64,000 bases of DNA from Oscillospiraceae bacterium (GTDB taxonomy: Bacteria; Bacillota; Clostridia; Oscillospirales; Oscillospiraceae): NCBI GenBank assembly GCA_009780175.1, contig WRAO01000009.1, positions 20,971 through 84,970 on the forward strand. The letters run 5' to 3'. This document shows positions 15,778 to 25,292 of the stretch, piece after piece. The position numbers were made by a program, and so were the translations under genes. Numbering within the stretch: position 1 is the first letter of the stretch; every line of letters starts with the position of its first letter. The notes below the pieces were generated by a model, which did not search any database, had not been told where the DNA came from, and saw only the letters and a program-made list of their open reading frames with translations.

Positions 15778-17613
15778 ATGGACAGAGCACTAGAGAGACT
15801 CTTACCACGGGTCCAAAAACCCGCCCGATACGTAGGCGGGGAGTATGGACAAGTGATGAAACAGCCGGAAGAAGTCCGCGTTCGTATCGGACTCTGCTTT
15901 CCGGATACCTATGAGATCGCCATGAGTAATTTGGGGCTCCACATCCTCTATGGGATATTCAACCAGATGGACGGCGTATGGTGTGAACGCGTCTTCCAGC
16001 CCGGGGACGACATGGAGACGGAGATGCGCGCCGCCGAAATCCCCTTGTATGGCCTGGAAAGTGGAAATTCTGCGGGAGATTTTGACATCCTCGGTTTTTC
16101 ACTTGGCTATGAGATGGCCTATACCACCGTGCTCAATATGCTCGACCTAATGGGCCTGCCTGCCCGATCGGCGGACCGAGAGAGCCTTGCGCCGCTCATC
16201 ATCGCCGGGGGCAGCAGTTGCTATAATCCGGAACCGATGGCGGATTTTATCGACCTCTTCGTCATCGGCGAAGGCGAAGAAGTAGGCCAAGATCTGATAA
16301 GGCTCTATGACGGCGCGAAGACGGAAGGCCTCACAAAGTCCGCGTTTCTCCGCCTAGCCGCAGAAATCTCAGGGATTTACGTGCCGAGCCTCTATCAAGT
16401 CCGCTATCACGAAGACGGGACAATCGCCGCGGTTACCCCGGAGCCGGGTGTTCCGGAACGTGTGACGAAGCGCATGGTTGCCGATTTGGACAAGTCTTAT
16501 TTTCCCACAGAAGGGATTGTGCCGAGTACGGAAATTGTACACGACCGGGTTGTGCTTGAACTCTTTCGCGGGTGTATCCGGGGATGCCGCTTTTGCCAGG
16601 CGGGGACAATTTGCCGGCCAGTACGGGAAAAGTCGGTCGAGACTTTGGCGGAACAGGGACGACAGGCGCTCCGGCATTCGGGGCATCAGGAGATCACGCT
16701 GTCGAGCCTCAGCAGCAGCGATTATCGGGACCTCAGCGGGCTTTGTGACGAGTTGCTCGAATTTTGCGAACCGCGCCACATCAGCCTGTCTCTGCCAAGC
16801 CTCAGAGCGGATAATTTTTCGATTGATCTGATGGAGCGGGTGCAAAAAGTACGCAAGAGCGGACTAACCTTTGCCCCTGAAGCAGGGAGCCAACGACTCC
16901 GAGACGCGATCAATAAGAATGTGACGGAAGAAGCCCTGCTCTCGAGCCTGCAAATCGCTTTCGCCGGAGGTTGGAGTTCCGTGAAGCTCTATTTCATGCT
17001 CGGCCTGCCCACAGAGACGGACGAAGATGTGGTAGCGATCGCCGAACTCGCGAACAAGATTCTCTGGACGTGGAAGCAGCACGCGACGAATAAGAACCGC
17101 GGCGTGCGGCTCACGGTGAGCACATCTTGCTTCGTTCCCAAAGCCCACACGGCCTTCCAGTGGGAAGCGGGGGTGACAATGGAGGAATATCTCCGCCGGG
17201 TCACGCTCCTTCGTGAGAACATCCGAAACCGGGCGATCACCTACAACTGGCACGAACCGGAGGGGAGCTTTATCGAGGCGGTCCTCGCCCGGGGCGATCG
17301 GCGGCTGGGGCCTGTGATTGAGGATGTCTGGCGGCGCGGCGGACGGCTCGAGTCGTGGAGCGAGCACTTCTCGCTGGCGCGCTGGATGGCAGCCTTTGAG
17401 GCGGCAGGAATAGACCCGCACTTTTACGCAAATCGTCAGCGCGGAGACGATGAGATATTCCCTTGGGACGTGATTGACTCCGGTGTCTCCCGCCAATTCC
17501 TCGCCCGAGAGCGGGATGCGGCCTATGAAAACCGTCTCAGCCCGGATTGCCGCAAAGCTTGTACGGCCTGCGGCGTCACGCGGATCGGGAAAGGGGTGGA
17601 TTGCCATGGCTAG
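15778..17613 (+). CDS. TIGR03960 family B12-binding-like radical SAM protein
   Basis: The 611-residue protein has an N-terminal cobalamin-binding-like domain, then a radical SAM core with the 4Fe-4S motif C266-x3-C270-x2-C273 (CIRGCRFC). The C-terminal part ends in a cysteine group (CRKACTACG). The architecture and the start LERLLPRVQKPARYVGGE identify TIGR03960. The reaction is unknown; the partner is always the TIGR03936/DUF2344 protein, encoded here by the next gene with an 8-bp overlap. In many Clostridia this pair precedes rng-rplU-rpmA-obg, but not here. RBS GAGGAGAC. Confidence 0.92.
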   Translation: MDRALERLLPRVQKPARYVGGEYGQVMKQPEEVRVRIGLCFPDTYEIAMSNLGLHILYGIFNQMDGVWCERVFQPGDDMETEMRAAEIPLYGLESGNSAGDFDILGFSLGYEMAYTTVLNMLDLMGLPARSADRESLAPLIIAGGSSCYNPEPMADFIDLFVIGEGEEVGQDLIRLYDGAKTEGLTKSAFLRLAAEISGIYVPSLYQVRYHEDGTIAAVTPEPGVPERVTKRMVADLDKSYFPTEGIVPSTEIVHDRVVLELFRGCIRGCRFCQAGTICRPVREKSVETLAEQGRQALRHSGHQEITLSSLSSSDYRDLSGLCDELLEFCEPRHISLSLPSLRADNFSIDLMERVQKVRKSGLTFAPEAGSQRLRDAINKNVTEEALLSSLQIAFAGGWSSVKLYFMLGLPTETDEDVVAIAELANKILWTWKQHATNKNRGVRLTVSTSCFVPKAHTAFQWEAGVTMEEYLRRVTLLRENIRNRAITYNWHEPEGSFIEAVLARGDRRLGPVIEDVWRRGGRLESWSEHFSLARWMAAFEAAGIDPHFYANRQRGDDEIFPWDVIDSGVSRQFLARERDAAYENRLSPDCRKACTACGVTRIGKGVDCHG

Positions 17614-18274
17614 ACATAGACTGCGTTTCACAAAGACAGGTCGGGCCGTATATCTGTCCCACCTCGACCTGATGCGGACGATCCAGCGCGTATTCCAACG
17701 TGCGGGGGTCCGGATTTGGCATTCGGAGGGCTTCAACCCGCACGCCTACATCTCCGCCGCCCTGCCGCTTTCACTTGGAGTAGAAAGTGTCGCGGAGCTG
17801 CTTGATTTCGAGATCGTAGATGACACGCCGCTCGCAAACCTGCCAGAATTACTCAACGCCAAGCTGCCGGAAGGGATCACCGTACTCGAAGCCTGGGAGG
17901 CCGAGCGAAAAGTAAAAGAACTCGTCTGGCTCCGGATCGCCGGAACGCTGGAATACGACGTCCTGCCGGATACAGGCGAGTTTGCCCGCGCCTTAGAGAC
18001 GTTTTTCAAGCAAGAATCAATCTTGGTTTCGAAGCTGTCAAAGAAAAAAGAGGAAACCCAAGTAGACATTGTACCCCTCATCCAAGAAATCGCCTTCCAG
18101 CCCGACGGCGCGCATCAGGTACGGATGGAAGCGGTGATCGCCGCACAAAACCCGGGCCTCAATCCGAATTTGTTGATCGAGGCCTTGAGCCAGCAAGCGC
18201 CGGAACTCGTGCCAGACTTTGTTCGGGTCGCACGAGTAGAGGTCTATGACAAGGATATGCAGGTGTTTCGATGA
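17606..18274 (+). CDS. TIGR03936/DUF2344 radical SAM-associated protein
   Basis: The 222-residue protein starts with RHRLRFTKTGRAVYLSHLDL and contains FNPHAYISAALPLSLGVES. Both are hallmarks of the DUF2344 family (TIGR03936), the obligate neighbour of TIGR03960 radical SAM proteins. In some genomes the two are fused. It probably acts as a subunit or substrate-handling partner; an RNA-modification role is suggested only by the usual ribosomal neighbourhood. The ATG at 17606 overlaps the upstream stop by 8 bp, implying translational coupling. Earlier in-frame codons lie inside the radical SAM gene and have no RBS. Confidence 0.9.
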   Translation: MARHRLRFTKTGRAVYLSHLDLMRTIQRVFQRAGVRIWHSEGFNPHAYISAALPLSLGVESVAELLDFEIVDDTPLANLPELLNAKLPEGITVLEAWEAERKVKELVWLRIAGTLEYDVLPDTGEFARALETFFKQESILVSKLSKKKEETQVDIVPLIQEIAFQPDGAHQVRMEAVIAAQNPGLNPNLLIEALSQQAPELVPDFVRVARVEVYDKDMQVFR

Positions 18275-18300
18275 GAACGAGGCAAGAGATAAAAGGCCTA

Positions 18301-18350
18301 GCAAAAGAGGCAATGTACGAGCAAAAGAGGCAATGTACGAGCAAAAGAGG
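18301..18350 (+). repeat. 20-bp tandem duplication carrying an RBS and start codon
   Basis: The unit GCAAAAGAGGCAATGTACGA occurs twice, followed by a third partial unit. Each full unit has an AGAGG box and an ATG. Since 20 is not a multiple of three, the two ATGs (18313 and 18333) are in different frames; only the second opens the membrane-protein gene. Confidence 0.85.
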
Positions 18351-19142
18351 ACAGCGAAACTCTTAGTTTTTCTGCTCATTGTGCTCGATTGGCTTTTAGG
18401 ACTTTTGAACGGAGTCACTCTGTTGGCGCTGGGCTGGTGGGCATTCGGGATTCTGCTGTTGGTCGGGCTATTGCTCCTAGGTGTGCTGGGCGTCAACGCG
18501 GCCGGGGAATTTCTTAAGATATTCAGGCGTCAACCGGCCCGTGTGGGGGCAATGTTTGCGGGGCTGGAGTTGAATGTCAACTTTTTCCGTAAGCTCGGCG
18601 GTATTCTCTGGATGTCGCTCTGGCTATTTATCTGGTCCCTGCCATGGCTCATTGCCTTTGTCCTTATACTGGCTGCGGCCATCAGGGGCCGCCTGGCGAG
18701 TGTGGATCAATACTACTTCCTCCTTGTTGTGACTCTGCCTCTGCTCATCCCTGCCGTTAGAAAGGGCTATGCCTATTGCATGACGTTCTTTATCCTAGCG
18801 GACAGCCCCGATGTCAAGGCCATCGAAGCCTTGGATATCTCCAAGTGCATTACAAACGGGCATATAGGCAAGCTGTTCGTTATGAGCCTCAGTTTTTGGG
18901 GCTGGTCGATTCTAACGGCCCTTCCGGGGAATATTTTGAACTTGATTGGCGACTTTCTCGCCGGTGACGGACATGTGATGCTGGGCGCCGTGCTCACGAA
19001 TCTCGGAAATTTGCTGACGCCTATTCTTTTCGCCCTTTTCCTCGGCCCATATATGTTTAGCACCTTTGCCGGATACTATGAGGAACTGTGCGACCTCGCC
19101 ATTGCGGAAAGCAAAGCCACAGGTGCCGGAATCGAGGATTAG
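18333..19142 (+). CDS. DUF975 family integral membrane protein
   Basis: The ~269-residue protein has about six transmembrane helices. The C-terminal region (YAYCMTFFILADSPDVKAIEAL, then GHIGKLFVMSLSFWGWSIL, and the final GPYMFSTFAGYYEEL) matches DUF975, a Firmicutes membrane family of unknown function. It sits after the radical SAM pair, where rng/rplU is more usual, so it looks like a local insertion. The start at 18333 lies in the second unit of a 20-bp tandem repeat, with AGAGG upstream. An in-frame upstream start at 18246 overlaps the previous gene and lacks an RBS. Confidence 0.78.
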   Translation: MYEQKRTAKLLVFLLIVLDWLLGLLNGVTLLALGWWAFGILLLVGLLLLGVLGVNAAGEFLKIFRRQPARVGAMFAGLELNVNFFRKLGGILWMSLWLFIWSLPWLIAFVLILAAAIRGRLASVDQYYFLLVVTLPLLIPAVRKGYAYCMTFFILADSPDVKAIEALDISKCITNGHIGKLFVMSLSFWGWSILTALPGNILNLIGDFLAGDGHVMLGAVLTNLGNLLTPILFALFLGPYMFSTFAGYYEELCDLAIAESKATGAGIED

Positions 19143-19147
19143 GCATC

Positions 19148-19176
19148 TTGACAGGCTCTGCTTTCTGAGATATAAT
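19148..19176 (+). promoter_or_regulatory. sigma-A promoter for the manganese riboswitch transcript
   Basis: TTGACA (19148-19153), 17 bp, TATAAT (19171-19176); both hexamers match consensus. Confidence 0.93.
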
Positions 19177-19186
19177 TTCCTCGTTC

Positions 19187-19290
19187 AAAGGGGAGTAGTT
19201 AGTGGGCTGTGGCCCAGAGTAAAGTCGTCATCACATGGGAATCTCCCATCGGCTTTACTGACACCAAAACCACGGGTGTTTGACAAGACC
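19187..19290 (+). ncRNA. yybP-ykoY (Mn2+-sensing) riboswitch aptamer
   Basis: The aptamer begins with AAAGGGGAGUAG. It contains the AAAGUCGUCAUCACA...CGGCUUUACUGACA arm and ends in CAAGACCUUUGCC, the conserved landmarks of the yybP-ykoY class. It lies between a consensus promoter and an expression-platform terminator, just upstream of a P-type cation ATPase, which is a common target. In this class Mn2+ binding generally turns the downstream gene on; here it would disfavour the terminator at 19286-19322. Confidence 0.95.
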
Positions 19291-19322
19291 TTTGCCAATA
19301 CTATTGGCAAAGGTCTTTTTTA
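19286..19322 (+). terminator. riboswitch expression-platform terminator
   Basis: AGACCTTTGCCAATA pairs with TATTGGCAAAGGTCT, followed by a run of Ts. Its left arm overlaps the 3' end of the aptamer (GACC), so ligand binding and termination should be mutually exclusive. Confidence 0.9.
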
Positions 19323-19347
19323 TTTCTTTGCCAGACAAGGAGAGCGT

Positions 19348-21954
19348 ATGCTGCAAGCTTATCAAACATCCAAAGAAGAACTCTGGCGGGACGGGAAGAC
19401 ATCGGCAGAGGGCTTGAATACGCAGGAGGCAGATCGGCGGCGGATAAAGTTTGGGCCGAACGAACTCCGCCAGCGGACACGGACGCCCTTGCTCAAACTC
19501 TTCCTCGACGCCTGGCAAGATCCCATGATTCTCATCCTAGCGATCGTAGTGGTCGTCCAGATGGTCCTGGGCGAGTTTTTGGAAGCCGTCGTCATCTTTG
19601 CGGTTCTGGTCGTGAACTCGCTGATTTCCGTGATCCAGACGCGCAAGGCCGAGAGTTCTTTGGAAGCGCTCCGGGCAATTGCGGCGCCCATCGCCAAGGT
19701 TCGACGAGATGGGGGAATCATGACCGTCCCCGCGCGGGAACTTGTGCCGGGAGACGTGGTGATCCTCGAAGCTGGAGACTTTGTTCCGGCAGATGGTCGG
19801 ATCATAGAATGCAACGCTCTGAAAGTGGACGAAGGAATCCTCACAGGCGAGTCCGAGTCGGTGCTGAAAACAGACGAGACACTCACGGGTAAACTCCCTC
19901 TGGGTGACCGGATCAACATGGCCTACAGCGGAACTGTGGCGGTGCATGGCAGAGGGGTGCTGCTTATTACGGCGACGGGCGCACAGGCGGAGATCGGAAA
20001 AATCGCCGCCCTGCTGGAACTGGCGGAGGAGCGGCAGACACCCCTGCAGAGACGGCTCGAACACTTCAGCAAACGACTCGGCATCTGGATTTTAGGGCTT
20101 TGCGTGCTTATTTTCTTAGTCGAAACCTTCCGCACCTTCCAGGCAGGAGAAGATTTGCAGCGCGGTATGCTAAACGCGCTCCTGTTTGCCATCGCCGTAG
20201 CGGTAGCGGCGATTCCGGAAGCCCTGAGTTCGATTGTGACCATCGTCCTCGCGGTTGGGACGAAAAAGATGGCGGCGCGGAGCGCGATTATCCGCAAACT
20301 TCCCGCGGTGGAGGCGCTCGGGAGCACAGGCGTCATCTGCACGGACAAGACCGGGACGCTCACGCAGAACAAGATGACGGTGGTGGATCAGTTTTTGCCG
20401 GGGCGTGGGACGGTCGAAGCGTCGTTGTTGCTACCCGCTCTCGCGCTCTGCAACGACGCCAGCATCAAGCCGGACGGGACGCGCCTAGGTGACCCAACGG
20501 AGACAGCTCTGGTGGAATATGTGGATCAATGCGGAAGAACCTGCGAGGAATTGCGCGAAGCCTATGCGCGGTGTGCGGAGCTGCCGTTTGACTCAGATCG
20601 AAAGCTGATGAGCACACTCCATGCCGTGGACGGTGGACGCCGGATGTTCACGAAAGGCGCGCCGGACGTGCTCTTTTCGCGCTGTACAAAGGTATTGATC
20701 GACGGCGGGATTCGGACCTTTGGCCCCGAGGAACGGGTCCTATTTGAACAGGCGAACGAGCGGTTCAGCGAACGGGCGCTTCGAGTACTAGCCTTTGCGA
20801 CGAAAGAGATGGGTGCGGACGCCAAGACGTTGACCTTGGCGGATGAACAGGGCCTCACCCTCATCGGCCTCGCCGCCATGATCGACCCGCCCAGGGAAGC
20901 GGTATATGCGTCAATCGCAGAGGCGCGGCGCGCGGGGATCAAGACAGTGATGATTACCGGCGACCACAAGACAACGGCCTATGCCATTGCCCGGGAAATA
21001 GGCATCGTGACAGAGGGTGATGTCGCCGTCACAGGCACAGAACTAGACGCGATGACGGAAGCGGAACTGGACGAGAAACTCCGGCACATCTCCGTCTACG
21101 CTAGAGTATCGCCGGAGAATAAGATTCGGATTGTGCGGGCGTGGCAGAAGAAGGGCCAAATCACCGCCATGACAGGCGACGGCGTAAACGACGCGCCATC
21201 GCTCCGGCAGGCGGATATAGGTATCGCTATGGGGAGCGGGACAGAGGTCGCCAAAGATGCGGCGGCGATGATTTTGACCGACGATAACTTCGCCTCCATC
21301 GTAAGCGCGGTATCGATCGGGCGGACAATTTTCGACAATATTAAGAAAGCGGTCGGCTATCTGTTCTCAGGAAATCTGGGCGCGATCATAGCGATCCTAT
21401 TCGCCCTCGCGGTCGGATGGGACAAGCCCTTGACGCCGCTGCAAATCCTCTTCATCAACCTGCTCAACGACTCCATCCCGGCAATTGCGCTCGGCCTCGA
21501 AAAAGCGGAGCCGACCGTGATGGACCGCCCCCCGCGCGATATGAACGAGGGCATCTTCGGCGGCGGACTCTTCCAAAGCGTTGTGACACGCGGCGTGTTG
21601 ATCGGGATTGTGACGATCTTGGCCCAGTATATCGGCATGATGCTTTTCTCTCCGGCCATGGGGAGCGCGATGGCTTTTACGACCCTCATCCTGGCCCGCA
21701 CCTTGCAGACCTTTTCCTCGCGTTCGAACAGTCAGACGATCTTGCAAGCGGGTCCGTTCAGCAACCCATATGCGCTGGGGGCTGTGGGAATTTGCTTCTT
21801 GCTCTATAGTGTCACCCTCTTGCCGGGGGCCAGAGAAGTATTCTATATCCCGGCGGCCTTTGGGCTTGCCCAGTGGGGCATTGCGGCCGGTCTTGCATTG
21901 GGCGCTGTAGTTTTGATGGAGATTTTCAAAGGGATTCGCAACAAAGTTCTGTAA
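19348..21954 (+). CDS. P-type (P2A-like) cation-translocating ATPase, probable Mn2+/Ca2+ exporter
   Basis: The 868-residue ATPase has the phosphorylation motif D333-KTGTLT. The actuator loop is LTGESESV (TGE), the membrane site AIPEAL and the hinge [13 protein letters not shown] cation_ATPase N-terminal domain precedes these ([19 protein letters not shown]). PEAL in helix M4 and overall length fit the bacterial Ca2+/Mn2+ SERCA-like group. With the Mn2+ riboswitch upstream, I infer manganese export or detoxification, possibly also calcium. AAGGAGA precedes the ATG at 19348. Upstream in-frame codons lie in the riboswitch and are not used. Confidence 0.92.
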   Translation: MLQAYQTSKEELWRDGKTSAEGLNTQEADRRRIKFGPNELRQRTRTPLLKLFLDAWQDPMILILAIVVVVQMVLGEFLEAVVIFAVLVVNSLISVIQTRKAESSLEALRAIAAPIAKVRRDGGIMTVPARELVPGDVVILEAGDFVPADGRIIECNALKVDEGILTGESESVLKTDETLTGKLPLGDRINMAYSGTVAVHGRGVLLITATGAQAEIGKIAALLELAEERQTPLQRRLEHFSKRLGIWILGLCVLIFLVETFRTFQAGEDLQRGMLNALLFAIAVAVAAIPEALSSIVTIVLAVGTKKMAARSAIIRKLPAVEALGSTGVICTDKTGTLTQNKMTVVDQFLPGRGTVEASLLLPALALCNDASIKPDGTRLGDPTETALVEYVDQCGRTCEELREAYARCAELPFDSDRKLMSTLHAVDGGRRMFTKGAPDVLFSRCTKVLIDGGIRTFGPEERVLFEQANERFSERALRVLAFATKEMGADAKTLTLADEQGLTLIGLAAMIDPPREAVYASIAEARRAGIKTVMITGDHKTTAYAIAREIGIVTEGDVAVTGTELDAMTEAELDEKLRHISVYARVSPENKIRIVRAWQKKGQITAMTGDGVNDAPSLRQADIGIAMGSGTEVAKDAAAMILTDDNFASIVSAVSIGRTIFDNIKKAVGYLFSGNLGAIIAILFALAVGWDKPLTPLQILFINLLNDSIPAIALGLEKAEPTVMDRPPRDMNEGIFGGGLFQSVVTRGVLIGIVTILAQYIGMMLFSPAMGSAMAFTTLILARTLQTFSSRSNSQTILQAGPFSNPYALGAVGICFLLYSVTLLPGAREVFYIPAAFGLAQWGIAAGLALGAVVLMEIFKGIRNKVL

Positions 21955-21959
21955 AACCC

Positions 21960-21988
21960 TTGCATTGGATGGAAATTCATGCTATACT
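21960..21988 (+). promoter_or_regulatory. sigma-A promoter of rplS
   Basis: TTGCAT (21960-21965), 17 bp, TATACT (21983-21988). It overlaps the stretch just after the ATPase stop codon. Confidence 0.85.
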
Positions 21989-21993
21989 ACGCG

Positions 21994-22080
21994 AGTATCT
22001 TTGCGGGGAGCTTCGGTTCTCTGCTATTTGAGGCGGTCCGCTGGCGGCAATTATCCCGACCATGAACGCCTTGTAGCGAA
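21994..22080 (+). ncRNA. probable L19 leader RNA
   Basis: The rplS 5' UTR contains GCGGGGAGC, GCTATTTGAGGCG, then CCCGACCATGAACGCC, and can fold by pairing GAGGCG-type segments with AACGCC. This resembles the Firmicutes ribosomal L19 leader motif as I remember it. It would sense L19 for autoregulation. A covariance search is needed to be sure. Confidence 0.55.
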
Positions 22081-22096
22081 GGGAGGATGTAACAGT

Positions 22097-22438
22097 ATGG
22101 ATTTGGTACAAGTACTCAGTGAGCAATACATGAAGCCGGAACTGCCCTCGATGAACGTGGGCGATACCGTCCGGGTTTCCGTAAAGGTCAAAGAAGGCGC
22201 TCGTGAGCGTGTCCAGGTGTTTGAAGGCACGATCATCGCGAGAAAGCACGGCGGCGTCAGCGAGACTATCACCGTGCGCCGGATTTCTTACAACGTCGGT
22301 TGTGAGAAAGTGTTTCCTGTCCACAGCCCGACCATTGTCGGCGTTGAAACCGTGAGACGCGGTAAAGTCAGAAGAGCGAAACTCTACTACCTGCGCGACC
22401 GTGTTGGTAAAAGAGCCAAGGTCAAAGAAAGAATCTAG
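22097..22438 (+). CDS. rplS: 50S ribosomal protein L19
   Basis: The 113-residue protein has the L19 signature ([28 protein letters not shown], then VPVHSP-like FPVHSPTI and [14 protein letters not shown]). L19 sits at the 30S-50S interface near bridge B8. The ATG at 22097 follows GGGAGGATG; the longer open frame upstream lies in the leader RNA. Its own promoter, leader and terminator make it a monocistronic unit. The usual rpsP-rimM-trmD neighbours are absent on the left. Confidence 0.98.
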   Translation: MDLVQVLSEQYMKPELPSMNVGDTVRVSVKVKEGARERVQVFEGTIIARKHGGVSETITVRRISYNVGCEKVFPVHSPTIVGVETVRRGKVRRAKLYYLRDRVGKRAKVKERI

Positions 22439-22445
22439 TCACCCA

Positions 22446-22474
22446 AAGCGCCCTGCTTTTCAGGGCGCTTTTTG
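22446..22474 (+). terminator. intrinsic terminator of rplS
   Basis: AAGCGCCCTG and CAGGGCGCTT form the stem around a CTTTT loop, followed by TTTTT. Confidence 0.92.
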
Positions 22475-22508
22475 TAACATGTGGGGTGTAGAAAGGGAGG
22501 TGTATGTT

Positions 22509-23390
22509 GTGTCGATTGAGATGAATATCCAGTGGTTTCCCGGCCATATGACGAAAGCCAGACGGATGATGGAGGCCAACGTGCGCCTTGTCGACGCCGT
22601 CTGCGAGATTGTAGACGCGCGCATCCCCGAGTCCAGCCGGAACCCAGACGTCACGGAGTTGGTGGGGCAAAAACCGCGCGTTCTGATTTTGAACCGCATA
22701 GATCAGGCGGATATCGACCTCACAAAGGCCTGGGCCGCGTATTATAGGACGCTGGGCTATGCCGTGGTAGAGACGGACAGCCAGAGCGGGCGCGGCGTGG
22801 ACGCCTTTTATCCGGCCTTGATCCAGTTATTACAAGAGAAAATCGAGCAAAATCGGGCGAAGGGGATGGTCGGCAAACCGCTTCGGGCGATGATTGTGGG
22901 GATACCTAACGTTGGCAAGAGTTCTTTTATCAACCGCGTGGCAAAACGCAAAGCAGCGATAGCCTCGGATAAACCCGGTGTAACGCGCGGAAAACAATGG
23001 ATCGTCGTCGGCGAGGGGCTCGAACTTCTAGATACGCCCGGCATTCTCTGGCCCCGCTTTGACAGCCAGACGGTGGGAGAAAATCTCGCCTTTACCGGCG
23101 CAGTGCGGGATCAGATTATGGATCGAGAAACCTTAGCGGCGAATCTCTTGCTCCGGCTCCGGGAACTATATCCGGAGCGGATCGAGGAGCGGTATAAATT
23201 TATACCGGACCCCGAGGCGAATGGCTATGAACTCCTCGAGACAGCGGCGCGCAAACGCGGCTTCTTGATCCGAGGCGGCGAGGCGGACCTGGAGCGGATG
23301 GCAGTCCAGCTGCTGGACGAATTTCGCGGCGGGAAGCTAGGCCGGATCACGCTGGAGCGGCCACCGGCTTTGGTGAAAAACGATGATTGA
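22509..23390 (+). CDS. rbgA: ribosome biogenesis GTPase RbgA (YlqF)
   Basis: The ~293-residue circularly permuted GTPase has [15 protein letters not shown] at its N-terminus. G4 is NRID, G1 is GIPNVGKSS, and G3 is DTPG in [10 protein letters not shown], with the permuted order G4-G5-G1-G2-G3 expected for YlqF. It acts in late 50S subunit assembly in the cytoplasm. GGGAGG lies 8 bp before a GTG at 22509; the ATG at 22521 is the alternative start. It follows rplS, as in many Firmicutes, but lepB is missing between them. It overlaps rnhB by 8 bp. Confidence 0.95.
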   Translation: MSIEMNIQWFPGHMTKARRMMEANVRLVDAVCEIVDARIPESSRNPDVTELVGQKPRVLILNRIDQADIDLTKAWAAYYRTLGYAVVETDSQSGRGVDAFYPALIQLLQEKIEQNRAKGMVGKPLRAMIVGIPNVGKSSFINRVAKRKAAIASDKPGVTRGKQWIVVGEGLELLDTPGILWPRFDSQTVGENLAFTGAVRDQIMDRETLAANLLLRLRELYPERIEERYKFIPDPEANGYELLETAARKRGFLIRGGEADLERMAVQLLDEFRGGKLGRITLERPPALVKNDD

Positions 23391-23988
23391 TCTCTGGCAA
23401 ATAGAACGAGAACTCCAGGCAGACTATGCCGCAATCGCCGGTGTAGACGAGGCCGGACGGGGGCCGCTCGCGGGACCCGTCGTGGCGGCTGCGGTGATTT
23501 TGCCACAGGGAATTGAACTGCCGGGGCTGAATGATTCGAAGAAACTCTCCGAACAACAGCGCGAGGCTTTGTTTGGCGAGATTTGTAGCCTAGCTCTGGC
23601 CTATGGAATCGGGCTTGCCTCCGCGGAAGAAATTGACGCGATGAATATTCTGAACGCGACGTATTTGGCGATGAACCGGGCAATTGCAGGGCTTTCGTCG
23701 GCGCCTAATCTCTGCCTAATTGACGGTAACCGGGCGACGGGAGTACACCACCCGAACCAATGCGTAGTCAAAGGAGACGGGAAGTGCGCGTCCATTGCAG
23801 CGGCTTCGATTTTGGCGAAGGTGCACCGGGATCGGTTGATGGTGGAGCTCCATGCCCAATGTCCGCAATATGGCTTTGCCGGGCATAAAGGCTATCCGAC
23901 GAAGGCGCATTATGCGGCGCTTGACCTCTATGGGCCGACAGCGCATCATCGGCGGAGTTTTTTGCAGAAATGGGAGGCCGGACGGTGA
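23383..23988 (+). CDS. rnhB: ribonuclease HII
   Basis: The 201-residue enzyme has the RNase HII active-site start [21 protein letters not shown] (D and E metal ligands). Further motifs are [29 protein letters not shown] and a C-terminal GHKGYPT. It removes RNA from RNA-DNA hybrids and single ribonucleotides from DNA. Its start overlaps rbgA by 8 bp and its stop overlaps the yraN GTG as GTGA, so the rbgA-rnhB-yraN-dipeptidase run is translationally coupled. Confidence 0.97.
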   Translation: MIDLWQIERELQADYAAIAGVDEAGRGPLAGPVVAAAVILPQGIELPGLNDSKKLSEQQREALFGEICSLALAYGIGLASAEEIDAMNILNATYLAMNRAIAGLSSAPNLCLIDGNRATGVHHPNQCVVKGDGKCASIAAASILAKVHRDRLMVELHAQCPQYGFAGHKGYPTKAHYAALDLYGPTAHHRRSFLQKWEAGR

Positions 23989-24341
23989 AGCGGACTGGAG
24001 ATTGGGGCGAGGCACTGGCGGCGGAATATCTGCAGGCGAAGGGCTATCAGGTAGTCACCGCAGGATATCGGACGCGGCATGGGGAGATTGATTTGATTGT
24101 TGCGGATGCCCGGTTTGTGGTGTTCGTAGAGGTCAAGACGCGGAAGGATGATTCTTTTGCAAGCGCAAGGGAATTTGTGGATAGCAGGAAGGTCGCACGG
24201 ATTCGGCAAACAGCGGAGCTATGGCTAATGGAGCATGAGACGGAGTTGCAGCCGCGGTTTGACGTGGTTGAGATCTATGCGCCCTATGGTTTGGACACGA
24301 GATACCCGGAAATTCAGCATTTGGAGGATGCGTTTCAGTGA
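23985..24341 (+). CDS. yraN: YraN/UPF0102 family endonuclease-like protein
   Basis: The 118-residue protein has the UPF0102 pattern [31 protein letters not shown] and [10 protein letters not shown]. This is a PD-(D/E)XK-like nuclease fold with E, D and E-x-K at the expected positions. Function is unknown, but it is almost always next to rnhB. I use the GTG at 23985 because GGGAGG lies 7 bp upstream; the in-frame ATG at 23970 has no suitable RBS. Confidence 0.93.
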   Translation: MKRTGDWGEALAAEYLQAKGYQVVTAGYRTRHGEIDLIVADARFVVFVEVKTRKDDSFASAREFVDSRKVARIRQTAELWLMEHETELQPRFDVVEIYAPYGLDTRYPEIQHLEDAFQ

Positions 24342-25282
24342 GATGGCCTCTTTTTGACGCCCATTGTGATACGCTATCGGCGATGCGGAGATCTGGTCAG
24401 GCTCTTTGGCGGAATGATCTGCATGTGGATCTGGAGCGGGGTCGGGTGTTTGCGCCTTGGGCACAATTTTTTGCGATATTCGAACAAAATGTTTTGTCGC
24501 AGGGTCCTTTTTGGGATCAATATGAGCTGTTTTTGGGGCAAATTGGGGCAGAAATGGAACATGCAGTTTTTTGTCGGACTGCGGAAGAGGCAAAAACGGT
24601 GGCGGAGATGGGAAAAGTCGCGGCTTTTTTGTCTGTGGAGGGTGCGGAGCTGCTCAATTGCGATTTGGATAAACTCGCGGAGGCGCATAGGCTCGGGGTG
24701 CGGATGGTGACCTTGACTTGGAACCATGCGAATGCCCTATCTGGTGCGCACATGGATGCGTCGGGGCGGGGACTTAGTGAATTGGGTCGGCGGTTTGTGC
24801 GGACGTGTCAGGACCTTGGGGTGATTGTGGATGTGTCTCATCTCTCGGAGCCGGGGTTTTGGGATGTGGCGGAGGAGATGGAGGGGCCGTTTGTCGCGAG
24901 CCATTCGAACTCGAAAGCGGTTTGGTCGCATAGCCGGAACTTGACGGATGCGCAATTTTTGGCTATTGTGAAAGCTGGAGGCGTGGCGGGGATCAATCTC
25001 TACAGTAAGTTTGTGGGGGATGACCCGGATGTGGACGATGTGATTGCCCATGTGGAGCATTTTTGGAGCCTCGGAGGAGAGCGGTCTGTAGCGATGGGGG
25101 CGGATTTGGATGGGTGCGACGCCTTGCCGCGTGGGATTGTTGGGATACAGGATTTGGAACAGGTAGCCGAGGGGCTTTTGCGGAGAAACTACGGAGAGGG
25201 GCTTGTGCGGGACCTCTTTTATAATAATTTGCTCAGGGTAGTTGAGACAGTTTGCTCGATGACGAACGCAAATACGAAATGA
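24338..25282 (+). CDS. membrane dipeptidase (renal dipeptidase family, M19)
   Basis: The 314-residue M19 peptidase has the zinc-site motifs F-D-A-H-C-D-T near the start, SVEGAE in the middle, then VDVSHLSEPGFWDV and ASHSNSKAV, and a late MGADLDG. The family hydrolyses dipeptides including those with D-residues. There is no signal peptide, so it is probably cytoplasmic. It starts with GTG overlapping the yraN stop (GTGA), and GGAGG lies 10 bp upstream. Confidence 0.92.
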   Translation: MRWPLFDAHCDTLSAMRRSGQALWRNDLHVDLERGRVFAPWAQFFAIFEQNVLSQGPFWDQYELFLGQIGAEMEHAVFCRTAEEAKTVAEMGKVAAFLSVEGAELLNCDLDKLAEAHRLGVRMVTLTWNHANALSGAHMDASGRGLSELGRRFVRTCQDLGVIVDVSHLSEPGFWDVAEEMEGPFVASHSNSKAVWSHSRNLTDAQFLAIVKAGGVAGINLYSKFVGDDPDVDDVIAHVEHFWSLGGERSVAMGADLDGCDALPRGIVGIQDLEQVAEGLLRRNYGEGLVRDLFYNNLLRVVETVCSMTNANTK

Positions 25283-25292
25283 AGGATGGTGC

